Shown: positions 22,008 through 32,099 of the stretch, piece by piece
Layout: each line of letters begins with the position of its first letter
How positions within the stretch are numbered: the stretch's first letter is position 1
DNA from: Ypsolopha sequella
Lineage: Eukaryota; Arthropoda; Insecta; Lepidoptera; Ypsolophidae
Reading direction: 5' to 3'
DNA length: 64,000 bases
NCBI GenBank assembly: GCA_934047225.1
Contig: OW203989.1
Location: 4,997,977-5,061,976, forward strand
The notes under the pieces: generated by a model
Told to the model about the DNA's origin: nothing
The model's input: the letters and a program-made list of their open reading frames with translations, nothing else
Database searches by the model: none
Translations under genes and position numbers: made by a program

Positions 22008-24651
22008 TATTTATTTATTTATTTATTTTATTTGGCGTACACAACAGGTTACAATCAGAAATATGACAATAGATAATTACAAAGGTTAGGAGCTAGACTG
22101 TCACCCAAAAGCGCGCACGCACAGCATGCTAACTATTATTAAAAAGAAAATAACTAAATTAAAAGGAAAATACTAATATTATTACTTAAATACTTAAAAA
22201 CAGTAAAATACTTAAAAAACTATTTTATGAAACAATCTGCTTGATTTGCCTTTTATAGGCAACTGTATTCGCATTAAATATATCAAGGTCTTTATGTCTA
22301 GCCGACAGCTCATTATACTGTCGACACATTCTTACTACCGGATTATAGTACGAAGTATTGTTCTTATAGGTATGTAGGGCAAAAGTCCTGGGAAAGCGAG
22401 TTTTATATCTGATATTAAGGGTTAGTGACGCTACCAAATTAGGAGAATGAAGAATGGAGTGTACGATTTTATGCAATTTAATAAAATCTTGTTGTTTGCG
22501 GCGGATCTGTAGAGAAGTTACATTAAACCTTCGCAATCTGTCTTCGTATGACGCCAGACTTCTCCCTATACCGAACCTGAACGCGACCATTCTTAGGCAT
22601 TTCCTCTGGACACGTTCGATCGTGTCGGAGTGGACGGCATAATACGGAGACCAGATTACTGAGCTATATTCCAATAAGGATCTCACTAGGCTATTATATA
22701 AGTAGATGAAGCTTTGAGGTCTTTTAAAGTTACGCGTGGACCTGTATATGAATCCCAACAACTGATACGCTTTGCTTGTTATATAATCGAAGTGATTCCT
22801 GAAGGTAAGTTTGTCATCAAATAAGATCCCTAGGTCTTTAGCCACGGTCTTACGTTCAAGGTTATGTCCGTCAACTTGGTACGTGACTATGAGTTTATTT
22901 ATTTTGTTTGTAAAGGAGATGACAAAACATTTATTAATATTGAGAGACATCCTATTTCTACGGCACCAGTCAACTATTGTTAGCACGTCATTTTGGAGGC
23001 GAGCACAGTCTTCCTGATTTTTGATCTCAGTGAACACCTTGAGATCGTCAGCATATAGGAGACATTGACAAGAAAGCTCTTCAACGAGATCATTTATAAA
23101 GATCAAGAAGAGCAGGGGACCTAAATGAGACCCCTGAGGGACGCCAGAGGAGACAGATACTGGAGATGACTTGTGTCCTTTAATCGTGACCAGCTGGCTT
23201 CTTAAACTTAGATACGAATTGACCCATCGTAGCAAACTCCCGTGTATTCCATAGCTGGCTATCTTCTCGCTGAGTAACAAATGATCTACTTTATCGAAAG
23301 CCTTACTAAAGTCAGTATATATGGAGTCAACTTGTCCACACTTGGCGAAAACGCCACACAAGAAGTTTTTATATTCCAAGAGGTTTGTTACAGTTGATTT
23401 GTTTCTTAGGAATCCATGTTGACTTTCAGAGAGAAGAGGTTTAACTTGATGATAAATACGATCATACACTAATGATTCAAAAAGTTTTGCTAAGGTCGAC
23501 AGGATGCTGATAGGCCTATAATGTTCACAACTGGATTTGTTTCCGGATTTGTGGATGGGAACAATATGAGCAGTCTTCCAGATTGAGGGGAAATGACCCA
23601 CTGCCAACGAATTATTAAAAATAATAAATAGAGGGCGACATAACTCTTTAGCGCACATTTTGAGGAACTTCGCTGGTATCCCATCAGGTCCAACTGCTTT
23701 GTTAGGGTCAAGACTATTTAATTTTTTTAGTATTTCATCCTCGCTAATTATAACATTGGCCAGAGTAGAAACCGATCTGGATACAAAGTCATTACGATGA
23801 GAAAGATTCCCACCAGAGGAGTCAAAAACAGAGGCAAAATATTCGGACATTAATTCGCAGACTCCCGCAGGATCAGATACAGACCGATCACCAAGCGTCA
23901 TGGTCTGCGGTATTCCGTTTGAGGTCTTTCTGTTTTTTATATATGACCAAAAAGCTTTGCAATTTGACTGGAGAGAGTCTTCTGTTGACCTTATAAAATC
24001 ATTATAACAGGCGTCGATCAATTCTTTACATCGAGTTCTTAGCATAGCGAAGGTATCATAGTCTCTAGGGTTACGATATTTCATAAAACGGGTATGATAT
24101 TTCTTTTTTTCAGCCAAGCATTTCTTTAAAGCTGGTGTAAACCAGACGGGATATTTGTTAGAGTCATCTCTTTTGAGAGGTGAGTGAGCAGATATAATTT
24201 TAATTATGACCTTATAGAAGGTTGCCACTAATTCTTCGACATCATTAGACGATAGTAATTCAGACCAGTTAGTTTTATTTAGTTCGGCTTTCAGTTTTGT
24301 GTAATCACATTTTTCAAAATTGAAACGTTGACCTTTGTCACTGTTAATAAATTTAACAGGGCTTGAAAATTCAAAAGTTATGGATAACGGAGGATGGTGG
24401 CGATCAACTATAGAGAGTGGCTGAGTCTCAGAAACATTTATATTATCTTGATTTGATAGAGCCAAGTCCAAAACATGACCAAGGTAGTTTTGAATACCTA
24501 CCATTAAATTGAGATAATTGGCACATAGAGAGAGTCTCTATCAGGTAAGTCGATTTATTGTTTGGATTTCCAACACATTTCAAATTTGGCGTATTACCAG
24601 TTTTGACCCAAGACAGATCAGAGGCATTAAAATCTCCAACAACGAGTAGCG
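22008..24651 (-). mobile_element. 5'-truncated Jockey/CR1-like LINE inserted in H1
   Basis: Flanked by an 8-bp duplication TGTCATTT (22000-22007 and 24652-24659). H2 and H3 have one uninterrupted TGTCATTT at the same place. The 3' end on the minus strand is a (TAAA)n tail (22008-22030 on plus). The 5' end is cut inside the endonuclease domain, as expected for incomplete reverse transcription. Length 2,644 bp. Confidence 0.93.
22225..24651 (-). pseudogene. LINE ORF2: endonuclease remnant + reverse transcriptase
   Basis: The first about 50 codons (24651-24505) contain LLVVGDFNASDLSW, the endonuclease core around GDFN, in one frame. A single-base shift near 24504 moves to the main 759-codon frame. 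That frame has DRHHPPLSI (end of endonuclease) and then the reverse transcriptase: NKAVGPDGIPAKFLK, HYRPISILS, FSKAFDKVDH, SGVPQGSHLGPLLFLIFIND and the catalytic YADD at 23044-23055. It ends with the thumb and C-terminal domain. The clade is Jockey/CR1-like by the motif set. The missing N-terminus and frameshift mean it is not functional, although the RT domain itself looks intact. Confidence 0.9.
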
Positions 24652-24708
24652 TGTCATTTCACAGAGAGTGGCTGCCAGCAACTCAGGTGAATGAAACTCT
24701 TGGTTTAA

Positions 24709-25153
24709 GGCCCTTAATACCGCAAAATGGCCATTTATGGCCAAACCAAAAATATTTAAAAAATGTATTATGGATTATCAACTCTAGGACAACATATGCA
24801 ACATTTTTCTTTTTCGTACCACCAAAACTTCTATATGAAAAATTGTTTCAACTGAATGGTGTTTTTTGGCTTGAATTTCCTACTGCTCCTAAGCGGCTTA
24901 GGCGATTTAATTCATTTATGCTTTGATAAATAGATAAACTTGATAGCTATAAATATAACATAGAATTATTCAATCGAACAATGACGCCCATGTGAAAAGT
25001 ATTATTTTCTCCTATTTCGCCCTTTCAAGGACGCAGCGAGCGTCGTAAGAGCCACCACGCATTGTGCACTGATTTGAACGTTATTTCAATGTCGTTTCCG
25101 TCGATATTCGTACAGACAAACGTCGAGCTGCTAATTTGGCGACGGTAATCGCC
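24709..25153 (+). mobile_element. TTAA MITE family B inside Helitron H1
   Basis: 445 bp between TTAA at 24705-24708 and 25154-25157, matching 12770-13237. The same insertion is at 32544-32988 in H2 and 44089-44533 in H3, so it entered before the Helitrons multiplied. Confidence 0.8.
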
Positions 25154-25618
25154 TTAAACTCTTTCTACTTCTTTCGTCCAAGGCCAGCAATGACGTTTGA
25201 CGTAAGACAATAATAGTGAGTGGCTATTATAGATCTATTATACGTTTCTTTATTGCTACTGAGATATTACGAATCGCGTTTTGTTACCACCATAGATTGA
25301 TTTTACTTATTTTTGTTCCCGAAGTTCTAAAAATATATTGTAAACTGAAATATTACACTCCAAACTTGACCTTTATAACACAGAGAAACTTGAGTCTCCA
25401 ACGATGTCTTATTAGCTGGGTACTGAGCCTGCCATTCTTCTTTAGATGTTAAATATTCACTTAGTACACATACCAGGTATTGGGTTATTTATACATCTTG
25501 AGCCTAATAGTTAGGTACCTAATACATTAACAATAAAAATTAAGTAAATTGTGTTTTTTTTTTTACATTTTACACATTAGGCCTCTTCTCTCTAGCGCCA
25601 ATATTGCGATACTGCATG

Positions 25619-26455
25619 TTAAAGCACTTTCTGATATACAACATTTTTTGTTTTGTTATCCGGCGCAAAAACAAATAAAGCTGATGGTTTTCCGACACGT
25701 GAACATGCCACATACAATTGACCATGAGAAAAACATGCATTTTCTAGATTTAGACCACAAACACTCAAGGATTGTCCTTGTGACTTATTAATCGTCATGG
25801 CGAATGCAAGACGGATCGGAAATTGAATTCGCTTGAACTCAAAGGGTAAATCGGTTGGGATCATCGGAATCCTCGGAATGAGAACTTCCTCACCTTTGAA
25901 TTTTCCTTTGAGTATCGTCGCGTGTATCACATTCACCATCAGTTTTCCAATCACCAAACGCGTACCGTTGCATAATTTTGGTTGGTTGAGATTTCGTAGC
26001 ATGATGACTACTGAGCCAACCTTAAGTCGTAAATTATGCGGTGGTAAGCCAGGCACATCCAAGGAGTTTAAAAATTCAGTCGGATAGTTGGTAGCTTCGT
26101 CTACGTTTGTTACACTGTCAATAGATTTAAATGAATGCAGCGTACCAACGATTTGATTCTGAATTTCAACATTTAAGTCATCCACATCTTTGTTCTTAGC
26201 CGCCAAAATGGCTCGCTCACTCAATCATTTATTGTTTTTGTGGTTAGCAATGATGTTCGGGAACACTTGGTTGATGAGCTCGTCTTTTGATGACACGAAA
26301 TTGCAAAAATTTGGAGGAAACGAAATAAATCCGTTCGATTTGTCGACAGGAACACAACCATTACCAATAGCCAGCAATTGCTTGGAGAATTCTTCAGCAG
26401 ATGGATCGTTCAACAATGTAACTCTCATGTTTTCTGTGAGCTGAAGTTTCTTCAC
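25619..26455 (-). pseudogene. Helitron Pif1-type helicase, C-terminal fragment (H1)
   Basis: Two stretches in one frame: 76 codons (26455-26225) containing KKLQLTENMRV, then a TGA, then 201 codons (26224-25619) beginning SERAILAAKN. They cover the last part of the superfamily 1 helicase: PPHNLRLKVGSVVIMLRNLN, then FPIRLAFAMTINKSQGQSL (motif V region) and FSHGQLYVACSRVG (motif VI region). The TGA sits where a Trp codon would fit (TGG to TGA) and is shared by all three copies, so it predates their spread. The Walker A part, the N-terminal half of the helicase and the whole HUH nuclease are absent. The helicase would normally act in rolling-circle transposition. Confidence 0.88.
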
Positions 26456-26583
26456 ATAGCGCCACAGATTTGAGGCTTTGAGGCGATTTCTTGGTCTTCT
26501 TCAGTTGATTGATTCGCCCTGTTCCGCAGCCTAACTGCATTACGGCTTTGTTGGGAAATATTAGATCTTCTTGGTCGCGGCAT
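26452..26583 (-). pseudogene. Helitron Rep N-terminal remnant (H1)
   Basis: A 43-codon frame from an ATG at 26583: MPRPRRSNISQQSRNAVRLR, then NRANQSTEEDQ. This basic start is like the N-terminus of insect Helitron Rep/helicase proteins. After about 35 codons it runs, out of frame, directly into the helicase C-terminal part, which marks the joint of a large internal deletion. Equivalent frames lie at 34286-34417 (H2) and 45831-45962 (H3). Confidence 0.7.
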
Positions 26584-26971
26584 TGTTAATTAGGTACTTC
26601 TCCAAAACAACAAAACAATCCAACCGACCGACCGGTACATAACCTCAAGCAATCGATACGCAATACGATTTTTTTTTTCAATTTGACGGCTGCTGGTTTG
26701 TTGTCTTTGCACTTTGAGCTGTCAAATTGCATTGCGACTGTGGTGCCACCGGTGTTTTTTTATATTTCAACAGATGGCACCACATGCTATTTGCATTAGT
26801 AAAATTAATTAATTAATTTATTGTTATTAGATAACTTATCCGATATTTTATTACTTATTCTGCTATTCGGAGCGGAGAAGAATCCACCAAAAAAGAGATA
26901 ACTAACATCGGTCCAGCCGATCTTGAGTTATAAGTGGTGTAACTAACACGACTTTGTTTTATATATTTAGA

Positions 26972-27262
26972 TTTTTTAATTTATTTACAATGGTTGGCTA
27001 ACCTGAAGCCTTTCCTGTGTACCATAAATGTTATACTTTTTTTTTTCAGTGTTTAACGGCTCTGGATACAGTCCTTTTAAGCCAATCATAATTTAAAGTT
27101 CACAAGATTATATTTGTTTTCATTTTCTCACACTATGCATTGAAAAACGTAGTATGATACATGGGCGTAAAAGCAATAAATTACTTGGTTACGTTTAAAA
27201 CACTCGCTACGCTCGTGTTTTAAATCGTCCTCGTAATTTATTCCTTTGCGCCCTAGTAGCAT
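26972..27262 (-). repeat. Right part of repeat R (after H1)
   Basis: Inverted match to 11349-11700, including GTGTACCATAAATGTTATAC, TGATACATGGGCGTAAAAGC and GTAGCATAAACTACTATT. Copied at 34806-35096. Confidence 0.75.
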
Positions 27263-27342
27263 AAACTACTATTGTATATGTAATCAGTAAGTATTATATT
27301 ATTTACGTGACACCATTCCCACGCTACTTAATTTAGTTATAA

Positions 27343-27851
27343 TTAATATTTAGTTGCGTATTCTTTGTTGTCAATGACAGCTCTGCAACGATGTGGCATT
27401 GATTCAAGCAATTTTAGACATTTTTCGAGTGGGATTGAGTTCTATACTTCGACAAAAGCTTCGTAAAGTTTGTTTTGACTAGAATTGCGTTTGTTTGAGA
27501 CGTTCTTTTCAACGACATACTACAGATTTTCTATAAGGATTTAAATCCCGACTATTTGCAGGCCAGTCTAAGACGGATATACGCTGTTCCCTTAGAAAAC
27601 ATTTCACACTGTTGGCCGTGTGTTTAGGGTCATTTTCATGCTGAAAGATCCAGGTTACAGGCAAATGTTTGTCAGAGTAGGGAATCATTGACTCCTCCAA
27701 GATGTTTTTGTACTGAAACTGATCCATTTTACCTTCAATCTTTCGAACGGATCCATCACCACATCCAGAAAAACATCCCCAAACTTTAATATTTCCACCA
27801 CCGTGCTTGACTATGCTCCTTGTGTATTTATAATCGTAAGCATGGTTTATT
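27343..27851 (-). pseudogene. Tc1-like transposase, C-terminal half (copy 1)
   Basis: On the minus strand: NHAYDYKYTRSIVKHGGG, IKVWGCFSGCGDG, WIFQHENDPKHTANSVK (second catalytic Asp), DWPANSRDLNP. A one-base shift then leads to IENL with a stop where a Trp is usual, another stop, and MPHRCRAVIDNKEYATKY before TAA at 27343-27345. The frame opens abruptly at TTATT (27847-27851), where a LINE tail begins. The missing N-terminal half with the first catalytic Asp is at 46422-46690. Not functional. Confidence 0.82.
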
Positions 27852-28136
27852 GAAAGAAAGAAAGAAAACAGATTTATTGCCAAAAAAAAAAGTGTACAAT
27901 GAAGACATATAAATAATTAAAAGACAAACTTACGAACTAAATTTAAAATAAACAAACTTAAAAGAAATACAATGTCGATTAAATATTCTTTGTTCTTTTT
28001 GGCAACAGGTGGCACGCTCAGCTGTGCTGCTAGATTAAAAAAACTAACAGCGCTGTTTTTCAACGTACACCTAGGACAAAAAATATACAAATTTCTATTC
28101 AATAAATTGCAGAAGGCGCATAAAACATAAAAATTG
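27852..28136 (-). mobile_element. LINE 3' end with (TTTC)n tail
   Basis: On the minus strand an AATAAA about 20 bases before a TTTCTTTCTTTC tail abuts the Tc1 half. Upstream is a 61-codon frame (28102-27917) containing FCPRCTLKNSAVSFFNLAA, which I do not recognise. The layout is that of a non-LTR 3' end. Copied at 35686-35970. Confidence 0.55.
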
Positions 28137-28961
28137 GAAAAAAAGACTTAAGGCTCCAGTCCCCTAAAAATCAGTATTCTTGCAGAATTATCAGAAAAAA
28201 AAGATTTTATTTTAGTTAGTAAGAAAGCAATAAATAAAATACATTTTACGTTAATTTATAGTGTGGAATTTGAAGATTTCAAAACTTATTTTTTCCTTTA
28301 CTTTAATGCTACTTTTAATAGGTTTTTTAGGCTTTAAACATACCTTTATTTATGTTATACGCGTTGAGAGTCTCATTCATGCACACGTCACGTAAAAATT
28401 ATGACAAAAACAAGAAATTTATTCAGGTAACATTTATTCCCATATCTTCAACAATAATCTTACCTGGTTACTTTTTTGGATAATACTTTAGTTTTCTTAT
28501 TTCGAGTGCTTTAACTAGTTGTGATTTTATGAATTCAACCACTGATAAAATATTTTTTTTCTAGTAGAAAACTATCGTTTAGCGTAGTCAAATTTAAAAC
28601 ACGTAGAATAGAACTATTAATTAGTGAAATAACAAAAAACGGTATTTAAAAAATTATTTTAAGAACATTTTATCAAATCGAAACTTATCGAGAGTTTAAA
28701 ACACAAAACGCGTCGATATTTCCCTCAGTTTCGCTGGGACATCGCAGCGTTCAGACGTGTGTTGTGTAGCTCGACGTCATTTTACCTCTCGCTCGCACGG
28801 TTGCTCCCTTTCCCTCGTGTAGATTCTTATGGAGAAGCGAACTGTATCATTAAAGTTGCTCTACTTGAATATTGCACTTATCATTTAATAAGTAAACAAC
28901 TATGGATAAAATATTTTTTGAATATTTTAAGAAATCCCTGTTTCGATAAAATAAAGTCTAA
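28137..28961. other. Unassigned part of spacer D
   Basis: AT-rich with one GC-richer stretch near 28700-28830. No motif was recognised in the 84-codon plus-strand frame at 28759-29013. Copied at 35971-36795. Confidence 0.4.
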
Positions 28962-29712
28962 TCTACGTCCGTCCGTATTTCACAGCATCATAACTTTAGC
29001 ACTATCAAGATAAAGACATGTAGTTTCGCACAAAAATAGCATTAATTTGCCTACATATTACATTGTAAAAAAAAATATGAAAAATTTGAAATTGTTTAAA
29101 ATATTTTCAAAACAAAAGTGAGAAAAATAAAAAATATCCTAAAAATACAATATGGGTATCAAACTGTAGACACTAAAAAGGTGATTGTAAAAATATATAC
29201 TTTTACTATATTTACTGGCACTGGTTTTGTGAAATCTTCAAAAAAACTACAATAACGTGTATGTCCGAAACTGGTAGACCGAAAAATATGAAAAAAATGT
29301 CCAGTATAGATCATAACTGACCAATAACCGGGAAAACTATAGTGATTTAAAAATATAAAAAAAGTAAAATAAATAAAAAAAAAACATTTATAGAAATACA
29401 ATATGGGCATCACATTGTAGGTATTGAAAAGCTTATTGTAATAATATATAGTTTGGCTATATTTAATTCCATCTATTTCGAGAAATCCTTGAAAATCTAT
29501 AAAAAAATGTATGTCCCCCCTCTTATCTCCAAAACTGGTGCACCGAAAAATATGAAAAAAATCATGGTAATATGCGTTTACTTAAAAATTACAGAAAAAA
29601 TAAAGCGGTTGAGAAATTCACGAAAAAAAATTATAAATTTTATCATCCACAATACGGAACCCTAGGTTCTGACTAGAGTCTGACTCGCACTTAGCCAGTT
29701 TTTTTTCAAGAT
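28962..29712 (-). mobile_element. Dispersed element with GGGTTCCGTA end, internally duplicated
   Basis: On the minus strand it starts TGGCTAAGTGCGAGTCAGAC and soon CCTAGGGTTCCGTATTGTGG, and ends near TACGGACGGACGTAG. A related copy on the plus strand at 39411-39893 begins CGGCCAAGTGCGAGTCAGAC and ends TACTACGGAACC, so the family has GGTTCCGTA-type inverted termini. This copy has an internal direct duplication of about 250 bp, seen as ACAATATGGG-ATCA at about 29149 and about 29398. Non-coding. The superfamily is not assigned. Copied at 36796-37546. Confidence 0.6.
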
Positions 29713-30477
29713 ATTTGCGGTAGGCCGTTTTTTTGGGCGGTTTTAATTTAGTTTTCGGAGCTTTTATTAAATTAATTTTAGCTTAATTTTTACCATAAGT
29801 ATCCGGTTATCCGGATAATACATTATCCGTTATCCGAAAAGTAAAAATCTGCGAATAATTGCATGCCCTAATTTGCTTAGATTAAGTTATGTTAATGTGT
29901 GTTAATTCGAAAACCCGTAAAGCCGTATTTAAGAAGTTGTGGTCTATAAAACCCACGGGGATGGCGTGACACAAATTTTATACCAGCACCGCTGTCGCCA
30001 CTTTTTGGAATAACTAAAGCCGAAGCTACATCCTTTTTATTACTTTACTTACTTTTATTTAAAATATATTAAAAAGCTATCGAAGTCACTAAAACTGACA
30101 GTCGAGATAACAACGTGCTAGACAATAATGCATCAAAACAAAAGAACGTACGCAGCTGCGGTTCTTATCATTAAAACATCACATTTCTAAAACTAAATTT
30201 TTTACCTTTTTTATTGCACCTTAGTCATAATCATGGACACACAAACCGACAGACACTTAATTACCGTAAGGGTTTCTATTTTTGATATTATATTACTTAA
30301 AGAACTGATTGTAATATGTGTGTGAGTATTAGGAATACATAATTTTGAATGTTTTCATTGTTACGATTTGATTATTAATTTTCTACATTTCCAAATTTTA
30401 TAAAGGTATTTTTTATGTCAGGCATTAGTTAAATGAAAATCTTGATGAATAAAGAAATTTTCGGGCACAACTACACG
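29713..30477. other. Unassigned part of spacer D
   Basis: AT-rich, with a short TATCCG repeat cluster at about 29810-29840. Nothing else recognised. Copied at 37547-38311. Confidence 0.4.
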
Positions 30478-30640
30478 CTTTTTAGGGCATGCAGGTTTCC
30501 TTAGAGAGATAGGGCTCATCACGTTGAGACGTAATAATCGTCAGAGAAACGCGGGTGTACTTATAGGTACACGTATGGATGGACTTATGACTTGCATCTC
30601 ACAGTTCACACTCGGAACACCTCTTGACACCCCTTCGGTA
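30478..30640 (+). repeat. SINE 3' fragment
   Basis: Matches the body of the SINEs above (TTTTTAGGGCATGCAGG, CATCACGTTGAGACGTAATA, GAAACGCGGGTGTAC, CTCTTGACACCCCTTCGG) but has no tRNA head. Copied at 38312-38474. Confidence 0.7.
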
Positions 30641-31049
30641 AAAATTTGCAAATAATTGCATGACCTATAAAATGTATTGTGTCTAAATACTAATCACTTT
30701 TACTGCTACCAATAAGCCATCTATTCCAGATAGATTTACTTTTGTTTATTTTGCTTTTGCAAATTCATTTTGTTTGTTCCGATAAACAAACCAAACTTTG
30801 TAAATTACCGTTACTTGAATAATTAAAAATCTTCACATGTCAAATTTTAAGTAATCGTACACTCATTTAACGAAGTAGAGCAACATTCAGGTGCGGTCTC
30901 TAACATCTTAATGCAGCGGGGGGAGCGCCACTTCTAGAGCCTCAGGTAAGATGAAAGCGAAATGTTGCAAAGAGAGTCTGGGGCCTTAATGTTAAACATG
31001 TTAAGTGCGGTAAAAAAAAAGAATACAAGAGTTAAAAGAGTGTTGAGTA

Positions 31050-32052
31050 TACAGGGTGGAAAAAATGAAAGGGCCCTGGAGGGGAACTACCTTAAATCCT
31101 TTAGTTAGCTCATTTTACTAAAAGGAAACATTCCTTTATTTTTTAAAAGAAACAAAACTGCATTCAAAGATCTTCTAAAATTTGCTTGTCTCACCCGGGA
31201 ACTGAACCAACTAAAAATTAAAAAAATAAACCCTCGCTATTTTATTATACGAATCGGTAAGATTATTGTTCAGGATTAAATTTGCCGAATAAACATTTAG
31301 CCTTACACTCATATGTTGTACGAGATACCCATGAAATTGAATATTTATTACAAGTTTTTTATTAACAATACCTAATACTGTTCACTTGTAAAGTAATAAT
31401 TATACGCCATTATTACACAATGACAGCACGGAATGAAAGCAAAACAAAACAAAATTTGAATTTCGAACGAAATTTATGGTTCGAACTTCAAATTTGAAAA
31501 AAAAAATACGTTCCTTTTTTAAACTTTTCGTCAGTACGCCTAGTGCAAGAAGTAATTGTGCTCTGCATACATTTCTTATTACCATTTAACGATTTTCTTA
31601 TTGAAGTCTTCAACAAGGTACTTAAGATAAATAACATTAGCAAGCTTTTACTTCATACGATGTCTTTGGATGTAAGAGAGATAAGAAAATTATAACGTGT
31701 CATTTACTTGTTACAAGTGAACAGTACTAGGCATTGTTATCAAAGAAATTGTAATAAATATTTCATTTCATGAGTATCTCGTACAACAGATGAGTGTAAG
31801 ACCAAATGTTTATTATACAAATTTTATTCTGAACAATAATCCTACCGATTCGTATGATAAAATAGCGCGGGTTTATTTTTTTAATTTTTAATTGGTTTGA
31901 TTCCTGGGTAAGACAAGCGAATTTCAGAATATCTTTGAATGCAGTTTTGTTTCTTTTAAAAAATAAAGGAATGTTTCCTTTCAGTAAAATGACCTAACTA
32001 AAGGATTTAAGGTAGTTCCCCTCCAGGGCCCTTAAATTTTTTCCACCCTGTA
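31050..32052. mobile_element. Long-inverted-repeat fold-back element C, copy 1
   Basis: 1,003 bp between TA dinucleotides. Both ends read TACAGGGTGGAAAAAAT inward, and the arms stay complementary for several hundred bases (GGGCCCTGGAGGGGAACTAC, GGAAACATTCCTTTATTTTT and on). Open frames in both arms mirror each other and are not genes. Copies are at 42595-43597 and 47629-48635. The TA flank suggests a Tc1/mariner-type MITE (inference). Confidence 0.8.
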
Positions 32053-32099
32053 TAGAGGTGTAACTGGTATCTTATTTACGTTCAATGATTATATATGTA

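Larger units (their letters stand above)
21613..26971 (-). mobile_element. Helitron H1, internally deleted, interrupted by a LINE
   Basis: On the minus strand the element begins TCTAAATATATAAAACAAAG (5' end at 26971) and ends GTTTGCCGGGTCAGCTAG (3' end at 21613), followed by T. The 3' end has the CTAG terminus and a preceding hairpin-forming GGC..GCC stretch. Insertion is between A (21612) and T (26972) without target duplication, as known for Helitrons. Without the LINE and its 8-bp duplication it is 2,707 bp, against 2,706 bp for H2 and H3. It carries a TTAA MITE (24709-25153) and parts of the Rep/helicase gene only, so it depends on another element for movement. Confidence 0.88.

Noticed and set aside
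22454..23017. Plus-strand frames within the LINE of H1
   Set aside because: Opposite-strand shadows of the reverse transcriptase frame.
25833..26444. Plus-strand frames of 84 codons inside the Helitrons (also 33667-34278 and 45212-45823)
   Set aside because: Shadows of the minus-strand helicase; no independent motifs.
25619..26455. A host Pif1 DNA helicase gene
   Set aside because: It lacks the N-terminal half and Walker A, is present three times, and sits within elements with Helitron ends.
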